Source: Actinacidiphila acididurans (GTDB lineage Bacteria > Actinomycetota > Actinomycetes > Streptomycetales > Streptomycetaceae). Taken from it: 64,000 nucleotides of DNA. Of this stretch, positions 50,263 to 60,494 are shown piece by piece (the first letter of the stretch is position 1; the number at the start of each line of letters is the position of its first letter). A program made the position numbers and the translations under genes. The notes beneath the pieces are model-generated. The model did no database searches and had not been told where the DNA came from. It saw only the letters and a program-made list of their open reading frames with translations. The DNA is taken from the NCBI RefSeq assembly GCF_016918855.1, contig NZ_JADKYB010000006.1:124001-188000 (forward strand). Direction: 5' to 3'.

Positions 50263-51291
50263 ATGCGGGTCGGAGTTCTGACCGGCGGCGGCGACTGCCC
50301 CGGCCTCAACGCGGTCATCCGCGGCATCGTCCGCAAAGGCGTCCAGGAGTACGGCTACGACTTCACCGGCTTCCGCGACGGCTGGCGCGGTCCCCTCGAG
50401 GGGGACACCATGCGCCTCGACATCCCGGCCGTGCGCGGCATCCTGCCGCGCGGCGGCACCATCCTCGGCTCCTCGCGCACCAACCCCCTCAAGACGGCCG
50501 ACGGCCCGGCACGGGTCCGCCGCACCCTGTCCGAACTCGACGTCGACGCCCTCGTCGTGATCGGCGGCGAGGACACGCTGGGCGTGGCCGCCACGCTCTG
50601 GGCGGAGTACGGCGTGCCTTGCGTCGGCGTCCCCAAGACCATCGACAACGACCTGTCCGGCACCGACTGGACCTTCGGCTTCGACACGGCCGTCAACATC
50701 GCCACCGAGGCCATCGACCGCCTGCACACCACCGCCGAGTCCCACATGCGGGTCCTGGTGGTGGAGGTGATGGGCCGGCACGCCGGCTGGATCGCGCTGC
50801 ACTCGGGGCTGGCCGGCGGCGCCAACGTGATCCTCATCCCCGAGCAGCGCTTCGACCTCGACCAGGTCTGCGCCTGGGTGGAGAACCGGTTCAGGATCCG
50901 CTACGCGCCGATCGTCGTGGTCGCCGAGGGCGCGATGCCCCGCGACGGCGACCTGGTGCTCAAGGACGGGACCCTGGACTCCTTCGGCCATGTGCGGCTG
51001 TCCGGGATCGGCGAGTGGCTGGCCGACCAGATCGAGAAGCGCACCGGGAAGGAGGCCCGCACCACCGTCCTCGGCCATGTGCAGCGCGGCGGCACGCCCA
51101 GCGCCTTCGACCGGTGGCTGGCCACCCGGTTCGGGCTGCACGCCATCGACGCCGTGCACGACGGCGACTTCGGGGCCATGGTCGCCCTGCGCGGCACCGA
51201 CATCGTGCGGGTGCCGATCGGGGAGGCGACGGCCGCCGTGAAGACCGTGGATCCGGCCCTCTACCAGGAAGCGGGTGTCTTCTTCGGGTAG
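50263..51291 (+). CDS. pfkA: ATP-dependent 6-phosphofructokinase
   Basis: A 342-residue enzyme that makes fructose 1,6-bisphosphate. GVLTGGGDCPGLNAVIRG is the ATP loop; GGEDTLGVAA, VPKTIDNDLSGTD with the catalytic Asp, VVEVMGRHAGWIA and GHVQRGGTPSAFDR follow in order. GGEDT with Gly/Glu rather than GGDGS at the ATP site, as in the actinobacterial long PFK group, should be checked for ATP versus PPi use. AAGGGA is seven bases before the ATG. A Crp-type dyad lies upstream. Confidence 0.94.
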   Translation: MRVGVLTGGGDCPGLNAVIRGIVRKGVQEYGYDFTGFRDGWRGPLEGDTMRLDIPAVRGILPRGGTILGSSRTNPLKTADGPARVRRTLSELDVDALVVIGGEDTLGVAATLWAEYGVPCVGVPKTIDNDLSGTDWTFGFDTAVNIATEAIDRLHTTAESHMRVLVVEVMGRHAGWIALHSGLAGGANVILIPEQRFDLDQVCAWVENRFRIRYAPIVVVAEGAMPRDGDLVLKDGTLDSFGHVRLSGIGEWLADQIEKRTGKEARTTVLGHVQRGGTPSAFDRWLATRFGLHAIDAVHDGDFGAMVALRGTDIVRVPIGEATAAVKTVDPALYQEAGVFFG

Positions 51292-51431
51292 CCCCGCGGG
51301 TCACCGCGAATTCCCTTGCTTGTTCGTGCCCGCGCCTTGACCCAGCGCGCTTGCCGTGGGTGATCCTGCCGCCCTATCCTCCCTCCACCCGGCCTGACCG
51401 GTCCCTTTTGAGCACATGAGGAGCGCCCGGC

Positions 51432-52121
51432 ATGACGGGTGAAGAGGCAGGGGTGCGCGTGGCGCACCCGTACCAGGGCGGCGGCGGGCGGCGGCAGGCC
51501 GACATCACCGCACCCGTACTGGCGGTGGCCGGCGGCACCGCCTCCGGCAAGTCCACCCTCGCCGTGGCACTGGCCCGGCACCACCCCGGGGCCGTGGGCC
51601 TGATCCACCTCGACGACTTCTACGACGACCTGCGCGGGGTCCGCACCCGCAGCGCCTCCGGCGCGGAGACGCTGGACTGGAACCATCCCGGCTCGATCGA
51701 CGAGGACGCCGTCGCCCGGGCCCTGGACACCATGACCCGCTCCGGCGGGTACCGGCTGGTCGTCGTCGAGGGCCTGTTCGCCCTCACCCTGCCCTCGGTG
51801 GCCGCCCGCGCCACCTGGCGGGTGTACGTGGACACCCCCGACGACATCCGGCTCGCCCGCAAGATCCTGCGCAAGATCGAGATCCAGCGGCAGGACCCGC
51901 GGCTGTCCCTGCAGAACTACCTGCGCACCGGCCGGTCCCGGCACGCGGAGTACGTCGCCCCCGCCCGGGACCGCGCCGATCTGGTCCTGGACGGCACCGA
52001 CGACGAGTACGCCATGATCGCCGCGGTCGCCATGCTGATCGGCCCGGTGCTCGCCGAGCCCGTCCGGCCCGTCGGGGCCGAACCGCTGCCGGCCGCCGAC
52101 CGCTTCGGGGAGACCGCCTGA
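51432..52121 (+). CDS. Uridine kinase-like P-loop kinase
   Basis: A 229-residue protein. AVAGGTASGKSTLAVAL (Lys40) is the Walker A; HLDDFYDD, a phosphate-acceptor (substrate) loop; GYRLVVVEGLFAL; RIxRKILRKIEIQRQ-type lid helix with basic residues. This is the uridine kinase / phosphoribulokinase family pattern. The actual substrate in Streptomyces is not proven. GAGGAG about 11 bases upstream of the ATG. The stop faces the trpE stop 38 bp away. Confidence 0.87.
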   Translation: MTGEEAGVRVAHPYQGGGGRRQADITAPVLAVAGGTASGKSTLAVALARHHPGAVGLIHLDDFYDDLRGVRTRSASGAETLDWNHPGSIDEDAVARALDTMTRSGGYRLVVVEGLFALTLPSVAARATWRVYVDTPDDIRLARKILRKIEIQRQDPRLSLQNYLRTGRSRHAEYVAPARDRADLVLDGTDDEYAMIAAVAMLIGPVLAEPVRPVGAEPLPAADRFGETA

Positions 52122-52158
52122 CGACGGTCCCCCCGGCGGCCCCGGGCGACCGGGACGA

Positions 52159-54105
52159 TCAGGCCCGCGCGGCCGGGTCCACCGCCGCGAGCAGGCCGGC
52201 CAGCAGCGCCGGCCCGTTCATGGTGAGCACCGACTCCGGGTGGAACTGCACCCCGCAGAAGCCCGGGCCGCGCAGCGCGTGCACGTCACCGCTGACCGCG
52301 TCCCGGCTCAGCGTGATGCCGTGCATCGCCAGCTCCTCCACCGTCGCCGTATCGCAGCGCGCGGTGAAGGAGTTGTAGAAGCCGACGGTCTCCGGCCGGC
52401 CGAAGAAGTCGACGGTCTGCTGCGCGCCCTGGAACGGCTCGTCCTTGCGGACCAGGTCCAGGCCGAGTTCGGCGGCGAGCAGTTCGTTGCCCAGGCACAC
52501 CCCGAGCAGCCCGTGCCGGTGGTCGCGGACCAGATCGGCGGCCAGGGCGCGCAGGAACCGCATCTTCGGGTCGGCGGTGTCCCTCGGGTCGCCCGGTCCG
52601 GGGCCCAGCACCACCGGTCCTGCGTGGGACAGCGCGGCCTCCCGCAGGCCCGGCTCGTCGTAGCGGCGGACCGTCACCGTGAGCCCGCAGGAGCGCAGCA
52701 CATGCGCGAGCATCGCGGTGAACGAGTCCTCGCCGTCCACCACCAGGGCGTGCCCGGACAGCGGTCCCGGCGTGGCACCGGTCTGCATCCGCAGCCAGAA
52801 GGGGGCCAGCTTGGCGCGGCGGGCGTCCAGCGCGGCCCGCACCCGGAAGTCGTCGGCGAGCCGCGCCCGGGGCTCCGGTGCCGGCCGTTGCGATCCGGGC
52901 CGTACTCCGAGCGCCGCCAGCACCCCGGCCGCCTTGGCGTGCGTCTCGGCGACCTCCGCCCGTGGCCGGGAGTGACGTACCAGCGTGGCGCCGACCGCCA
53001 CCGCCAGCTCGCCGGCGGGGGAGATGTCGGCGGTGCGGATCAGGATGGGGGAGTCGAGGGTCTGCGCGCCGCCCGCGTCGCGGCCGATCAGCGCGAGCGC
53101 GCCGCCGTAGTAGCCGCGGCCGCCGGACTCGTGGCGCTCGATGACCCGGCAGGCGTTCTGCAGCGGCGATCCGGTCACGGTGGCGGCGAACATCGTCTCG
53201 CGCAGCACGTCCCGTACGTCCATCGCCGAGCGGCCGCGCAGCTCGTACTCGGTGTGCGCCAGGTGCGCCATCTCCTTCAGCCGCGGGCCCACCACCACGC
53301 CGCCGCCCTCGTGGTGTGCCGGGACGTCGTGGCCGCAGATCGCGGACATCATCTTCAGCTCCTCGTCCACGACCATCGTCAGCTCCTCGACCTCCTTCGG
53401 GTCGTGCAGGAACTCCAGCAGCCCGTCCGCCGAGGGGCCCTGTTCCGGGTAGCGGTAGGTGCCGCTGATCGGGTTCATCACCACGGTGCCGCCGGACATC
53501 CGCACGTGCACCTCCGGGCTGGCGCCTACCAGCGTGCGTTCCGGCGTGTGCACCACGTACGTCCAGTACGCGCCGCGCTCGCCGCGCAGCAGCCGGGCGA
53601 ACAGCGCCAGCGCGGCGGCCGGGCCGAAGTCCGGCACCCGGCCGCGGAAGGTGCGGCGGATCACGAAGTTGGCGCCCTCGCCGGTGCCGATCTCCTCGGC
53701 CACCACCCGCGCCACCACGTCCGCGTAGTCGTCGTCGGTCAGGTCGAAGGCGCCGTCCTCGACCCGCACCGGGCCGGCCGGGAGCGCGGGCAGCAGGGCG
53801 GCGAGCGGGAGTTCGTACGCCTGCGCCGGGGTCAGCACCGCCAGCGGGGTGCCGTCGTCGCGCACGTCGAAGCCCCGCTCGCGGATCTGCCGGAACGGGA
53901 CCAGGACCAGCGCGTCGGTGACCGGCGTGCCGGGGGCGCCGGACGGCAGCGGGATCCCGGCGAGTTCGTCCGCCTCGGTGACCGGGCCGACCAGCACCTC
54001 CACCAGGTCCTCGGGGCGGCCGGGGGCGGCGCGGCGCAGCAGGGCGAACGGCGGGCAGCCGGGGGCGAGCAGACGGTCCACGAGCTGCTCGGGAGTCAGG
54101 TGCAC
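52159..54105 (-). CDS. trpE: Anthranilate synthase, TrpE-TrpG fusion
   Basis: A 648-residue fusion. The N-terminal chorismate-binding domain (about 1-410) has MNPISGTYRYPE, EELKMMSAICG, ETMFAATVTGSPLQNACRVI split in motifs, and GYYGGALALIG. The C-terminal class I glutamine amidotransferase (about 440-648) has GPGPGDPRD, Cys537 in LLGVCLGNELL and the His-Glu pair in GVQFHPESVL. It supplies ammonia and makes anthranilate, the first committed step of tryptophan synthesis. The GTG start has GGAAGG about nine bases upstream. A Trp-rich leader peptide and attenuator precede it, so it is tryptophan-regulated. Related PhzE-type fusions of secondary metabolism exist, but the leader argues for primary metabolism. 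Confidence 0.93.
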   Translation of the reverse strand: MHLTPEQLVDRLLAPGCPPFALLRRAAPGRPEDLVEVLVGPVTEADELAGIPLPSGAPGTPVTDALVLVPFRQIRERGFDVRDDGTPLAVLTPAQAYELPLAALLPALPAGPVRVEDGAFDLTDDDYADVVARVVAEEIGTGEGANFVIRRTFRGRVPDFGPAAALALFARLLRGERGAYWTYVVHTPERTLVGASPEVHVRMSGGTVVMNPISGTYRYPEQGPSADGLLEFLHDPKEVEELTMVVDEELKMMSAICGHDVPAHHEGGGVVVGPRLKEMAHLAHTEYELRGRSAMDVRDVLRETMFAATVTGSPLQNACRVIERHESGGRGYYGGALALIGRDAGGAQTLDSPILIRTADISPAGELAVAVGATLVRHSRPRAEVAETHAKAAGVLAALGVRPGSQRPAPEPRARLADDFRVRAALDARRAKLAPFWLRMQTGATPGPLSGHALVVDGEDSFTAMLAHVLRSCGLTVTVRRYDEPGLREAALSHAGPVVLGPGPGDPRDTADPKMRFLRALAADLVRDHRHGLLGVCLGNELLAAELGLDLVRKDEPFQGAQQTVDFFGRPETVGFYNSFTARCDTATVEELAMHGITLSRDAVSGDVHALRGPGFCGVQFHPESVLTMNGPALLAGLLAAVDPAARA

Positions 54106-54156
54106 GGCAGGGCTTCCTTCCGGTTGCGGGGAAGGGGCGGCCGGGCCGGGAAACGC

Positions 54157-54184
54157 CGAAGGCCGCCCCTGGGGGCGGCCTTCG
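54157..54184 (-). terminator. trp attenuator terminator
   Basis: GAAGGCCGCCCC and GGGGCGGCCTTC (54158-54169 and 54172-54183, plus flanking C-G) form a very stable stem between the leader peptide and trpE. On the minus strand it is followed by GGCGTTTCCC. It would terminate transcription when the leader is fully translated. Confidence 0.82.
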
Positions 54185-54205
54185 CGAAGTTCGTACGCGC
54201 GATCG

Positions 54206-54265
54206 TCAGCGGGCCGCCGTGGGAGCGGTCCACCACCACTGAGTCATCGAGAGCGTCGCGCGCAT
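54206..54265 (-). CDS. trpL: trp leader peptide (MRATLSMTQWWWTAPTAAR)
   Basis: Nineteen codons with three consecutive Trp codons (TGG TGG TGG), then TGA, ending 22 nt upstream of the attenuator hairpin. The peptide QWWWTAP matches the leader peptides that precede streptomycete trpE genes. Ribosome stalling at the Trp codons when charged tRNA-Trp is scarce should favour an antiterminator, raising trpE expression. Too short for automatic gene calling. Minus strand. Confidence 0.9.
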   Translation of the reverse strand: MRATLSMTQWWWTAPTAAR

Positions 54266-54305
54266 GGCTGCGACCCTACCGCAATCGGAGGGGCGCGGGG
54301 CCGGT

Positions 54306-54336
54306 CCGGCCGGTCCGGAGTGCCCGGACCGGCCGG
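54306..54336 (-). terminator. Terminator hairpin after the amidase gene
   Basis: CCGGCCGGTCCGG (54306-54318) pairs with CCGGACCGGCCGG (54324-54336), loop of five bases. It ends the amidase transcript upstream of the trp leader. Confidence 0.6.
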
Positions 54337-54378
54337 CCGGCGGGAACGGGCCGGTCGGCCGGCGGGAACGGGCCGGTC
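54335..54378. repeat. 22-bp perfect tandem duplication
   Basis: GGCCGGCGGGAACGGGCCGG plus TC occurs twice in a row (54335-54356 and 54357-54378), between the amidase stop and the trp leader. Likely a replication-slippage product with no gene. Confidence 0.75.
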
Positions 54379-54454
54379 GCGGCCGTCCGTTCCCGCTGCC
54401 CGTTTCCCGCCGTGCGTTCCGGCGGCCGGCGCGTGACGCGCCGGTCGGAACAGG

Positions 54455-57166
54455 TCAGAACACCAGCCCGTAGATGTTCCAGCCGCTGCCGACCTGGACC
54501 CGGGCGGCGAACGGCGCGGTGGCGCTGCCGGTGCCCTTGTACAGGTACAGGTAGCCGCCGGTGGAGCGGGCGACCAGGTCCGGCTTGCCGTCGCCGGTGA
54601 TGTCCCCGGTGCCGACGAGGGCGTTGAACGTGTTCCAGCCGGCGCCGATCTGCACCCGGGTGGCGAACGGCGCGGTGGTGCTGCCGGTGCCCTGGTACAG
54701 CCAGAGCACGCCCTTGCTGTCCCGGGCCACCAGGTCGGCCTTGCCGTCGCCGGTCATGTCGCCCACCCCGGCGAGCAGCGTGTACATGTTCCAGCCGGCG
54801 CCCACCTTGGTGCGTGCCTTGAACGGCTGGTTGATGTTGCCGCTGCCCTGGTAGTACCAGAGCACGCCGGAGGTGTCGCGTGCCACGGCGTCACCGGTGC
54901 CGTCCGCGTGCAGCGGGGTCAGCCGGGTGATCGCGTTGTAGACCTGCCAGCCGGAACCTATTTTGTACCGGCTCAGGAACGGCGTGGAGCCGTTGCTGGT
55001 GCCCTGGTACTGCCACAGGACGCCGGAGGAGTCCCGGCCCATCAGGTCGGCCCGGGTGCTGCCCGGCAGCGTCGCCGTCGACTGCACCTGCTGGACGTCG
55101 GTGGTGCGCACCCACGCCATGCGGTGGTCGAAGCGGATCGGGAAGAACTGCTGGGTGCCGGTGACCAGGGTGTGGTCGCCGGGCGCGCTGTTGTCGATGT
55201 TCTCGGCGTAGAAGTAGTCGCCGTTGACCGCCGGACCCGCGGGCACGTACTTCTGGCCGGCCGGGATCGAGTACTTCGTCAGCGCCTTGTCGTTGTCGGT
55301 CTGCACCGGCACCTGGGTGCCCGTGTACGCCGCCGACTCGGGGTAGGCCCTGCCGTACACCGGGATCGAGGTCTTGCCGGCCGCGGGGGTCAGCACCGTG
55401 GCGCTGCCGTCGCCGACGGTCGAGGTGTACTGGCCGCCCGGGTTGTAGAACCAGCCCTTCTTGCCGCCGTACCAGATCGCCGTCCAGTCCCCCGACACAC
55501 CGGCGACCACGTACCGGCCGCCCGCGACGACCTTGTCGCTCCAGTCCGGGCCGTCCGTCGTGCCCGCGGTGCCGCCGTGCAGGTAGGGGTCGCTCAGCTT
55601 GGCCGAACCGGTGGACGCCGAGGTGTACAGGTAACCGAAGTTGGCCGGGTGCGCCGCCTGGGTCGTGCCGCCGTAGGTGATCGTCGGCTGGTTCGCCGTG
55701 GTGTACGGCGGCACCACCCGGACCACCTGGCCGGTGCGCAGCGGCGCGCCCGCGCCCCCGGCGCCGGTCGGCGCCGTCACCAGCTGCATGTAGTGGTTCC
55801 AGTCCCAGTACGGGCCCGGGTCCCAGTGCATGCCGGCGACGTACGAGTCCAGCGGACCGGGCACCTCGTCGTGGCCGAAGATGTGCTCGCGGTCCCGCGG
55901 GATGCCGTACAGCGCGGTCAGATAGCGCACCAGCTGCGCCGAGGACGAGTACTCCGGCTCGGAGTACCAGGAGCCGGCCTTGATCGCGTAGCCCTCGTGC
56001 TCGATGCCGATCGAGTGCATGTTGACCGACTTGTTGCCGGCGTGCCAGGCGGTGTTCTTGTCCTGGACGAGCTGGGTGACCAGGCCGTCCGAGGCGCGGA
56101 TCAGGTAGTTCGCGCTGGCGTAGGCGGTCGGGTCCTGGAAGCTGGTCAGCGCGCTGCTGTACGAGCTCTCCGTGTCGTGGATGACGATCGAGGTGATCTT
56201 CACGCCGTCGGCCGGCCGGTTGGTCACGTCGTAGTTGCCGTAGTCGGCCTTGTCCGAGCTGTTCTGCTTGAACGCGGCCGGCACGAAGTTGCACTTCAGC
56301 GACGTGGGGCACTCCGGGGTCGGCGTCGCCGTGGTCGTGGTCGTCGCGGACGGGGTGATCGCGGCCGCCAGCGGGGTGCGGGCGGTCTGCACCGGCGTGA
56401 CGTCCGGCGACGCCGTCAGGGTGACCTGCTGGCCGTCGGCTGTGGTCCGGGCGACGCCGGACCGGATCGAGCCGAAGACCCGGTCCGCGAAGAGCTGCGC
56501 GCCCTGCACGTCGGGAGACTGGCTGTAGCGCGCGATCGCCGGGTACCAGCGGCCCGGGTCGGTGGGCAGCGAGCCGTTCGCGGTCTTCTCGTACTGCGCC
56601 AGCAGCGCCGCCGCGCCCCGCACGTTCTGCCGGGTGTCGGTCTTCAGCGCGCCCGCGGACCCGCCGATCAGCTTGGCCGCCGCGTCCAGGGTGTGCAGCC
56701 GCGGGTCGGTGGTGTCCACCGCTCCGGTGGTCCGCAGCACCTTGGCGTCGGGGTGGAAATGCTTCTGCTTGACCGGGTCACCGCTCTGGTCCAGCTCATT
56801 GGTGGCCTGGTCGGCACCGCGGGCGGCCACGTCGGCGGGGTCGACCCGGGTCAGCCCCATGACGTTGTAGTTCCCGGTGGTGCTGGGCTCGCCGTTGTGC
56901 GCCTCCCACAGTGTCATCTGGTACGACACCGCCATCAGGACGCTCTGCGGGACCTTGAACTCCTTGGCGGCGGACGTGAAGTCGTCCTGCAGCGCGTGCG
57001 GGTTCATCCCGTTGGGGTCGGCGGCGGACGACGACGGCGAGGCGATGGCGATCGTCCCGTAGGTCGCCGCGGTGGCGAGCACCAGTCCGGCCGCGCCGTA
57101 TGCGATCGCCGATCTCCTGCGGCGGTGCTGGCCCCTGGATCTTTTTTCATTTGTCGACGTTGTCAA
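54455..57166 (-). CDS. Secreted N-acetylmuramoyl-L-alanine amidase (PGRP) with FG-GAP repeats
   Basis: A 903-residue protein from TTG 57166, with AGGA at a suitable distance and an Arg-rich then hydrophobic signal (about 12-50). Residues 55-240 are a conserved N-terminal module of streptomycete PGRPs. The amidase_2/PGRP domain (about 320-450) carries His330 in SIVIHDTES and His432 in FGHDEVPG as zinc ligands. A region of SH3-like or substrate-binding modules (about 470-700) follows, then four FG-GAP/VCBS repeats (about 715-903), each with D-G-x-(A/P)-D-LxxR and LYxYxGTG. It cleaves the amide bond between MurNAc and L-Ala outside the cell. The much longer open frame upstream is antisense to the DAHP synthase gene and not used. 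Confidence 0.88.
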   Translation of the reverse strand: MTTSTNEKRSRGQHRRRRSAIAYGAAGLVLATAATYGTIAIASPSSSAADPNGMNPHALQDDFTSAAKEFKVPQSVLMAVSYQMTLWEAHNGEPSTTGNYNVMGLTRVDPADVAARGADQATNELDQSGDPVKQKHFHPDAKVLRTTGAVDTTDPRLHTLDAAAKLIGGSAGALKTDTRQNVRGAAALLAQYEKTANGSLPTDPGRWYPAIARYSQSPDVQGAQLFADRVFGSIRSGVARTTADGQQVTLTASPDVTPVQTARTPLAAAITPSATTTTTATPTPECPTSLKCNFVPAAFKQNSSDKADYGNYDVTNRPADGVKITSIVIHDTESSYSSALTSFQDPTAYASANYLIRASDGLVTQLVQDKNTAWHAGNKSVNMHSIGIEHEGYAIKAGSWYSEPEYSSSAQLVRYLTALYGIPRDREHIFGHDEVPGPLDSYVAGMHWDPGPYWDWNHYMQLVTAPTGAGGAGAPLRTGQVVRVVPPYTTANQPTITYGGTTQAAHPANFGYLYTSASTGSAKLSDPYLHGGTAGTTDGPDWSDKVVAGGRYVVAGVSGDWTAIWYGGKKGWFYNPGGQYTSTVGDGSATVLTPAAGKTSIPVYGRAYPESAAYTGTQVPVQTDNDKALTKYSIPAGQKYVPAGPAVNGDYFYAENIDNSAPGDHTLVTGTQQFFPIRFDHRMAWVRTTDVQQVQSTATLPGSTRADLMGRDSSGVLWQYQGTSNGSTPFLSRYKIGSGWQVYNAITRLTPLHADGTGDAVARDTSGVLWYYQGSGNINQPFKARTKVGAGWNMYTLLAGVGDMTGDGKADLVARDSKGVLWLYQGTGSTTAPFATRVQIGAGWNTFNALVGTGDITGDGKPDLVARSTGGYLYLYKGTGSATAPFAARVQVGSGWNIYGLVF

Positions 57167-57358
57167 CGTTTCTCGTTCCTTCGGCTTCTCCGGTTCTCCG
57201 GCACGCTGGGCGCGCCCCTCCCTGGCCACCGCCCGGTCCGGGCGGCCCCCGAATCGTGGGGACGCTATCAGCGGCTCCTGTGGTTCCCGGGACCGCCGGG
57301 CCGCGGACGCCGATGTCTCACCCAGTGAGCGGAGCGAAACGGCGCGGACACGACCCCG

Positions 57359-58717
<1,359 letters not shown>

Positions 58718-58731
58718 TTCCGACTTCTGCC

Positions 58732-58766
58732 CGAGGGGCGCGGATCACACCGGTCCGCGCCCCTCG
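58732..58766 (+). terminator. Terminator after DAHP synthase
   Basis: CGAGGGGCGCGGA (58732-58744) pairs with TCCGCGCCCCTCG (58754-58766); loop nine bases, followed by TGGCTTTTCT, giving a T-rich exit. Confidence 0.85.
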
Positions 58767-58793
58767 TGGCTTTTCTCCGCAATGGGCGGCAGG

Positions 58794-58812
58794 TAAGGTA
58801 AGGGTTGCCTCA
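58794..58812 (+). promoter_or_regulatory. Iron box (DmdR/IdeR-type operator) upstream of bfd
   Basis: TAAGGTAAGGGTTGCCTCA matches 13 of 19 positions of the TTAGGTTAGGCTAACCTAA iron box, and includes both half sites (AAGGTAAG and GTTGCCTCA). It lies 31 bp before the bfd start and probably overlaps the promoter. Iron-loaded DmdR would repress. Confidence 0.7.
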
Positions 58813-58843
58813 GTCCTCCCGGCCCCGGAACGGCGGTGAACGC

Positions 58844-59113
58844 GTGTACGTCTGCTCCTGCTTCGGCATCACCGAAGAGCAGGTCAGGCAGCATTACGCC
58901 GACGGCCGCTGCACTCCCCGCCAGGTCGCCTCCGCCTGCAAGGCCGGCACCGACTGCGGCTCCTGCGTCCGGCGCATCCAGTCCCTACTGGGCCGGGGCG
59001 CGGGCTGCGTCACCCGGGACAAGCTGGTGCCGGTGGAGGAGGAGGCGCAGGAGCCGGTTGGTACGGTGCCGCCGGTCGTCCTTCCGCCCGCGGTGCTCCC
59101 GCCCGCCGCCTGA
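58844..59113 (+). CDS. bfd: Bacterioferritin-associated ferredoxin-like (2Fe-2S) protein
   Basis: An 89-residue protein from GTG 58844. Cys4, Cys6, Cys38 and Cys41 (VCSCFGITEEQV ... TDCGSCVRRI) are the Bfd cluster ligands. The last 35 residues are Pro/Val-rich and disordered. Bfd reduces ferric iron in bacterioferritin so it can be released when iron is short. An iron box precedes it and the bacterioferritin gene is convergent 23 bp away, which supports the assignment. Confidence 0.9.
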   Translation: MYVCSCFGITEEQVRQHYADGRCTPRQVASACKAGTDCGSCVRRIQSLLGRGAGCVTRDKLVPVEEEAQEPVGTVPPVVLPPAVLPPAA

Positions 59114-59136
59114 GCCGTGGAGCCGGCCCGGCCCGC

Positions 59137-59643
59137 CTAGTCCGTGGAGTCGGTCGAGCTGCCGTTCACGTCCGGCTGGCGGATCTGTTCGGCCAGGTAG
59201 AGCGGTTCGCCGAGCTTCTCCACCAGGGCGAGCTGGGTTTCCAGGTAGTCGATGTGCTCCTCCTCGTCGGCCAGGATCGCCTCGAAGATGTCGGCCGAGG
59301 TGATGTCGCTCTTGGCCCGCATCAGCTCCACGCCCCGGCGCAACCGGTCGATCGCCTCGACCTCGACCTGCTTGTCGGCCTCGAACATCTCGGTGACCGT
59401 CTGGCCCACCCGGACATGGAACAGCCGCTGATAGTTGGGCAGCCCGTCCAGCAGCAGGATCCGGTCGGTGAGCATTTCGGCGTGCCGCATCTCGTCGAAC
59501 GACTCCGCCCGGGTGTGCTCGGCGAGCTTCAGCCAGCCGGCGTGCTCCTGCATTTTCGCGTGCAGGAAGTACTGGTTGATCGCGGTCAGCTCACCGGTGA
59601 GCTGTTCGTTGAGGAATTCGATCACCTCGGGGTCGCCCTGCAT
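59137..59643 (-). CDS. bfr: Bacterioferritin
   Basis: A 168-residue four-helix-bundle protein. All ferroxidase ligands are present at the standard numbers: Glu18, Glu51, His54, Glu94, Glu127 and His130, and Met52 for haem binding between subunits. It forms a 24-mer that oxidises and stores iron. The start at 59643 is set by GGAAGG upstream; a longer frame is unsupported. The tail (QPDVNGSSTDSTD) is short and polar. Convergent with bfd. Confidence 0.95.
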   Translation of the reverse strand: MQGDPEVIEFLNEQLTGELTAINQYFLHAKMQEHAGWLKLAEHTRAESFDEMRHAEMLTDRILLLDGLPNYQRLFHVRVGQTVTEMFEADKQVEVEAIDRLRRGVELMRAKSDITSADIFEAILADEEEHIDYLETQLALVEKLGEPLYLAEQIRQPDVNGSSTDSTD

Positions 59644-59768
59644 GGCGCCGTCCTTCCGTGTCGGCCCCCCTTGGCCCGCGTCGGCCCCCCGCACCGCTTC
59701 CAGGGGCGCATCCTCGCACGCTCCGGGGCCGGTCAGAAGCATTACGTCCGGTCTGTCACCATGGAGAC

Positions 59769-60383
59769 ATGGGTCAGTCCGAGCACCGAGGGGGAGAGCT
59801 CCCTCCGGGGCAGCGGATCCAGCGGGGCTGGCCGGTCACCCACTACGGTCCCGTCCCGCGGTTCCGCGCCGACCGTTGGGAGTTCCAGGTCTTCGGCGCC
59901 ACCGCCGACGGCGGGACCACCCGCTGGAACCACGACGAGTTCTCCGCGCTGCCCTACCGTACCGTGGTCGCCGATTTCCACTGCGTCACCAAGTTCTCCA
60001 TGCTCGGCGTCGAATGGGGTGGCGTCGGCGCCGCCACCCTCGCGAAGCTGGCTCCTCCCGCCGCCGACGTCACCCACGTCATGGTCTGGGCGGAGTACGG
60101 CTTCTCCGCCAACCTGCGCGTCGAGGATTTCCTCGACGACTCCACGATTTTCGCCACGCATAAAGGGGGCGAGCCCCTCACCGCCGAGCACGGCTTTCCC
60201 GTCCGCCTCGTCGTTCCCCACCTCTACGCCTGGAAAGGGCCCAAATGGGTCCGCGGCGTCGAATACATGACGGCTGACCGCCGCGGCTTCTGGGAGGAGC
60301 GGGGCTACCACAATTTGGGTGACCCCTGGAAAGAGCAGCGCTTCTCCTACCAGGAGGAGCCCGGGGACGGGCCGGAGCTCTAG
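59769..60383 (+). CDS. Sulfite oxidase-like molybdopterin oxidoreductase
   Basis: A 204-residue protein corresponding to the catalytic Moco domain of the SUOX/YedY family. Cys72 in VADFHCVTKFSMLG is the molybdenum ligand. No TAT or Sec signal is seen, so it is probably cytosolic, unlike MsrP/YedY. Other core pieces are VMVWAEYGFSANL and LYAWKGPKWVRGVEY and the end DPWKEQRFSYQE. The substrate is unknown. The ATG at 59769 is eight bases after another ATG in a different frame; no clear ribosome site. Confidence 0.88.
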   Translation: MGQSEHRGGELPPGQRIQRGWPVTHYGPVPRFRADRWEFQVFGATADGGTTRWNHDEFSALPYRTVVADFHCVTKFSMLGVEWGGVGAATLAKLAPPAADVTHVMVWAEYGFSANLRVEDFLDDSTIFATHKGGEPLTAEHGFPVRLVVPHLYAWKGPKWVRGVEYMTADRRGFWEERGYHNLGDPWKEQRFSYQEEPGDGPEL

Positions 60384-60494
60384 AAATTCCCCCGGGTTCG
60401 CCCCGGCTTGGGCTCGCACATGGTCGGGCTGCGCCCGGCGGCGGGCGTTTCGCCGGGAGCGCCCCTTGGGCACTCCGGGCGAACCCGGCGCCCG

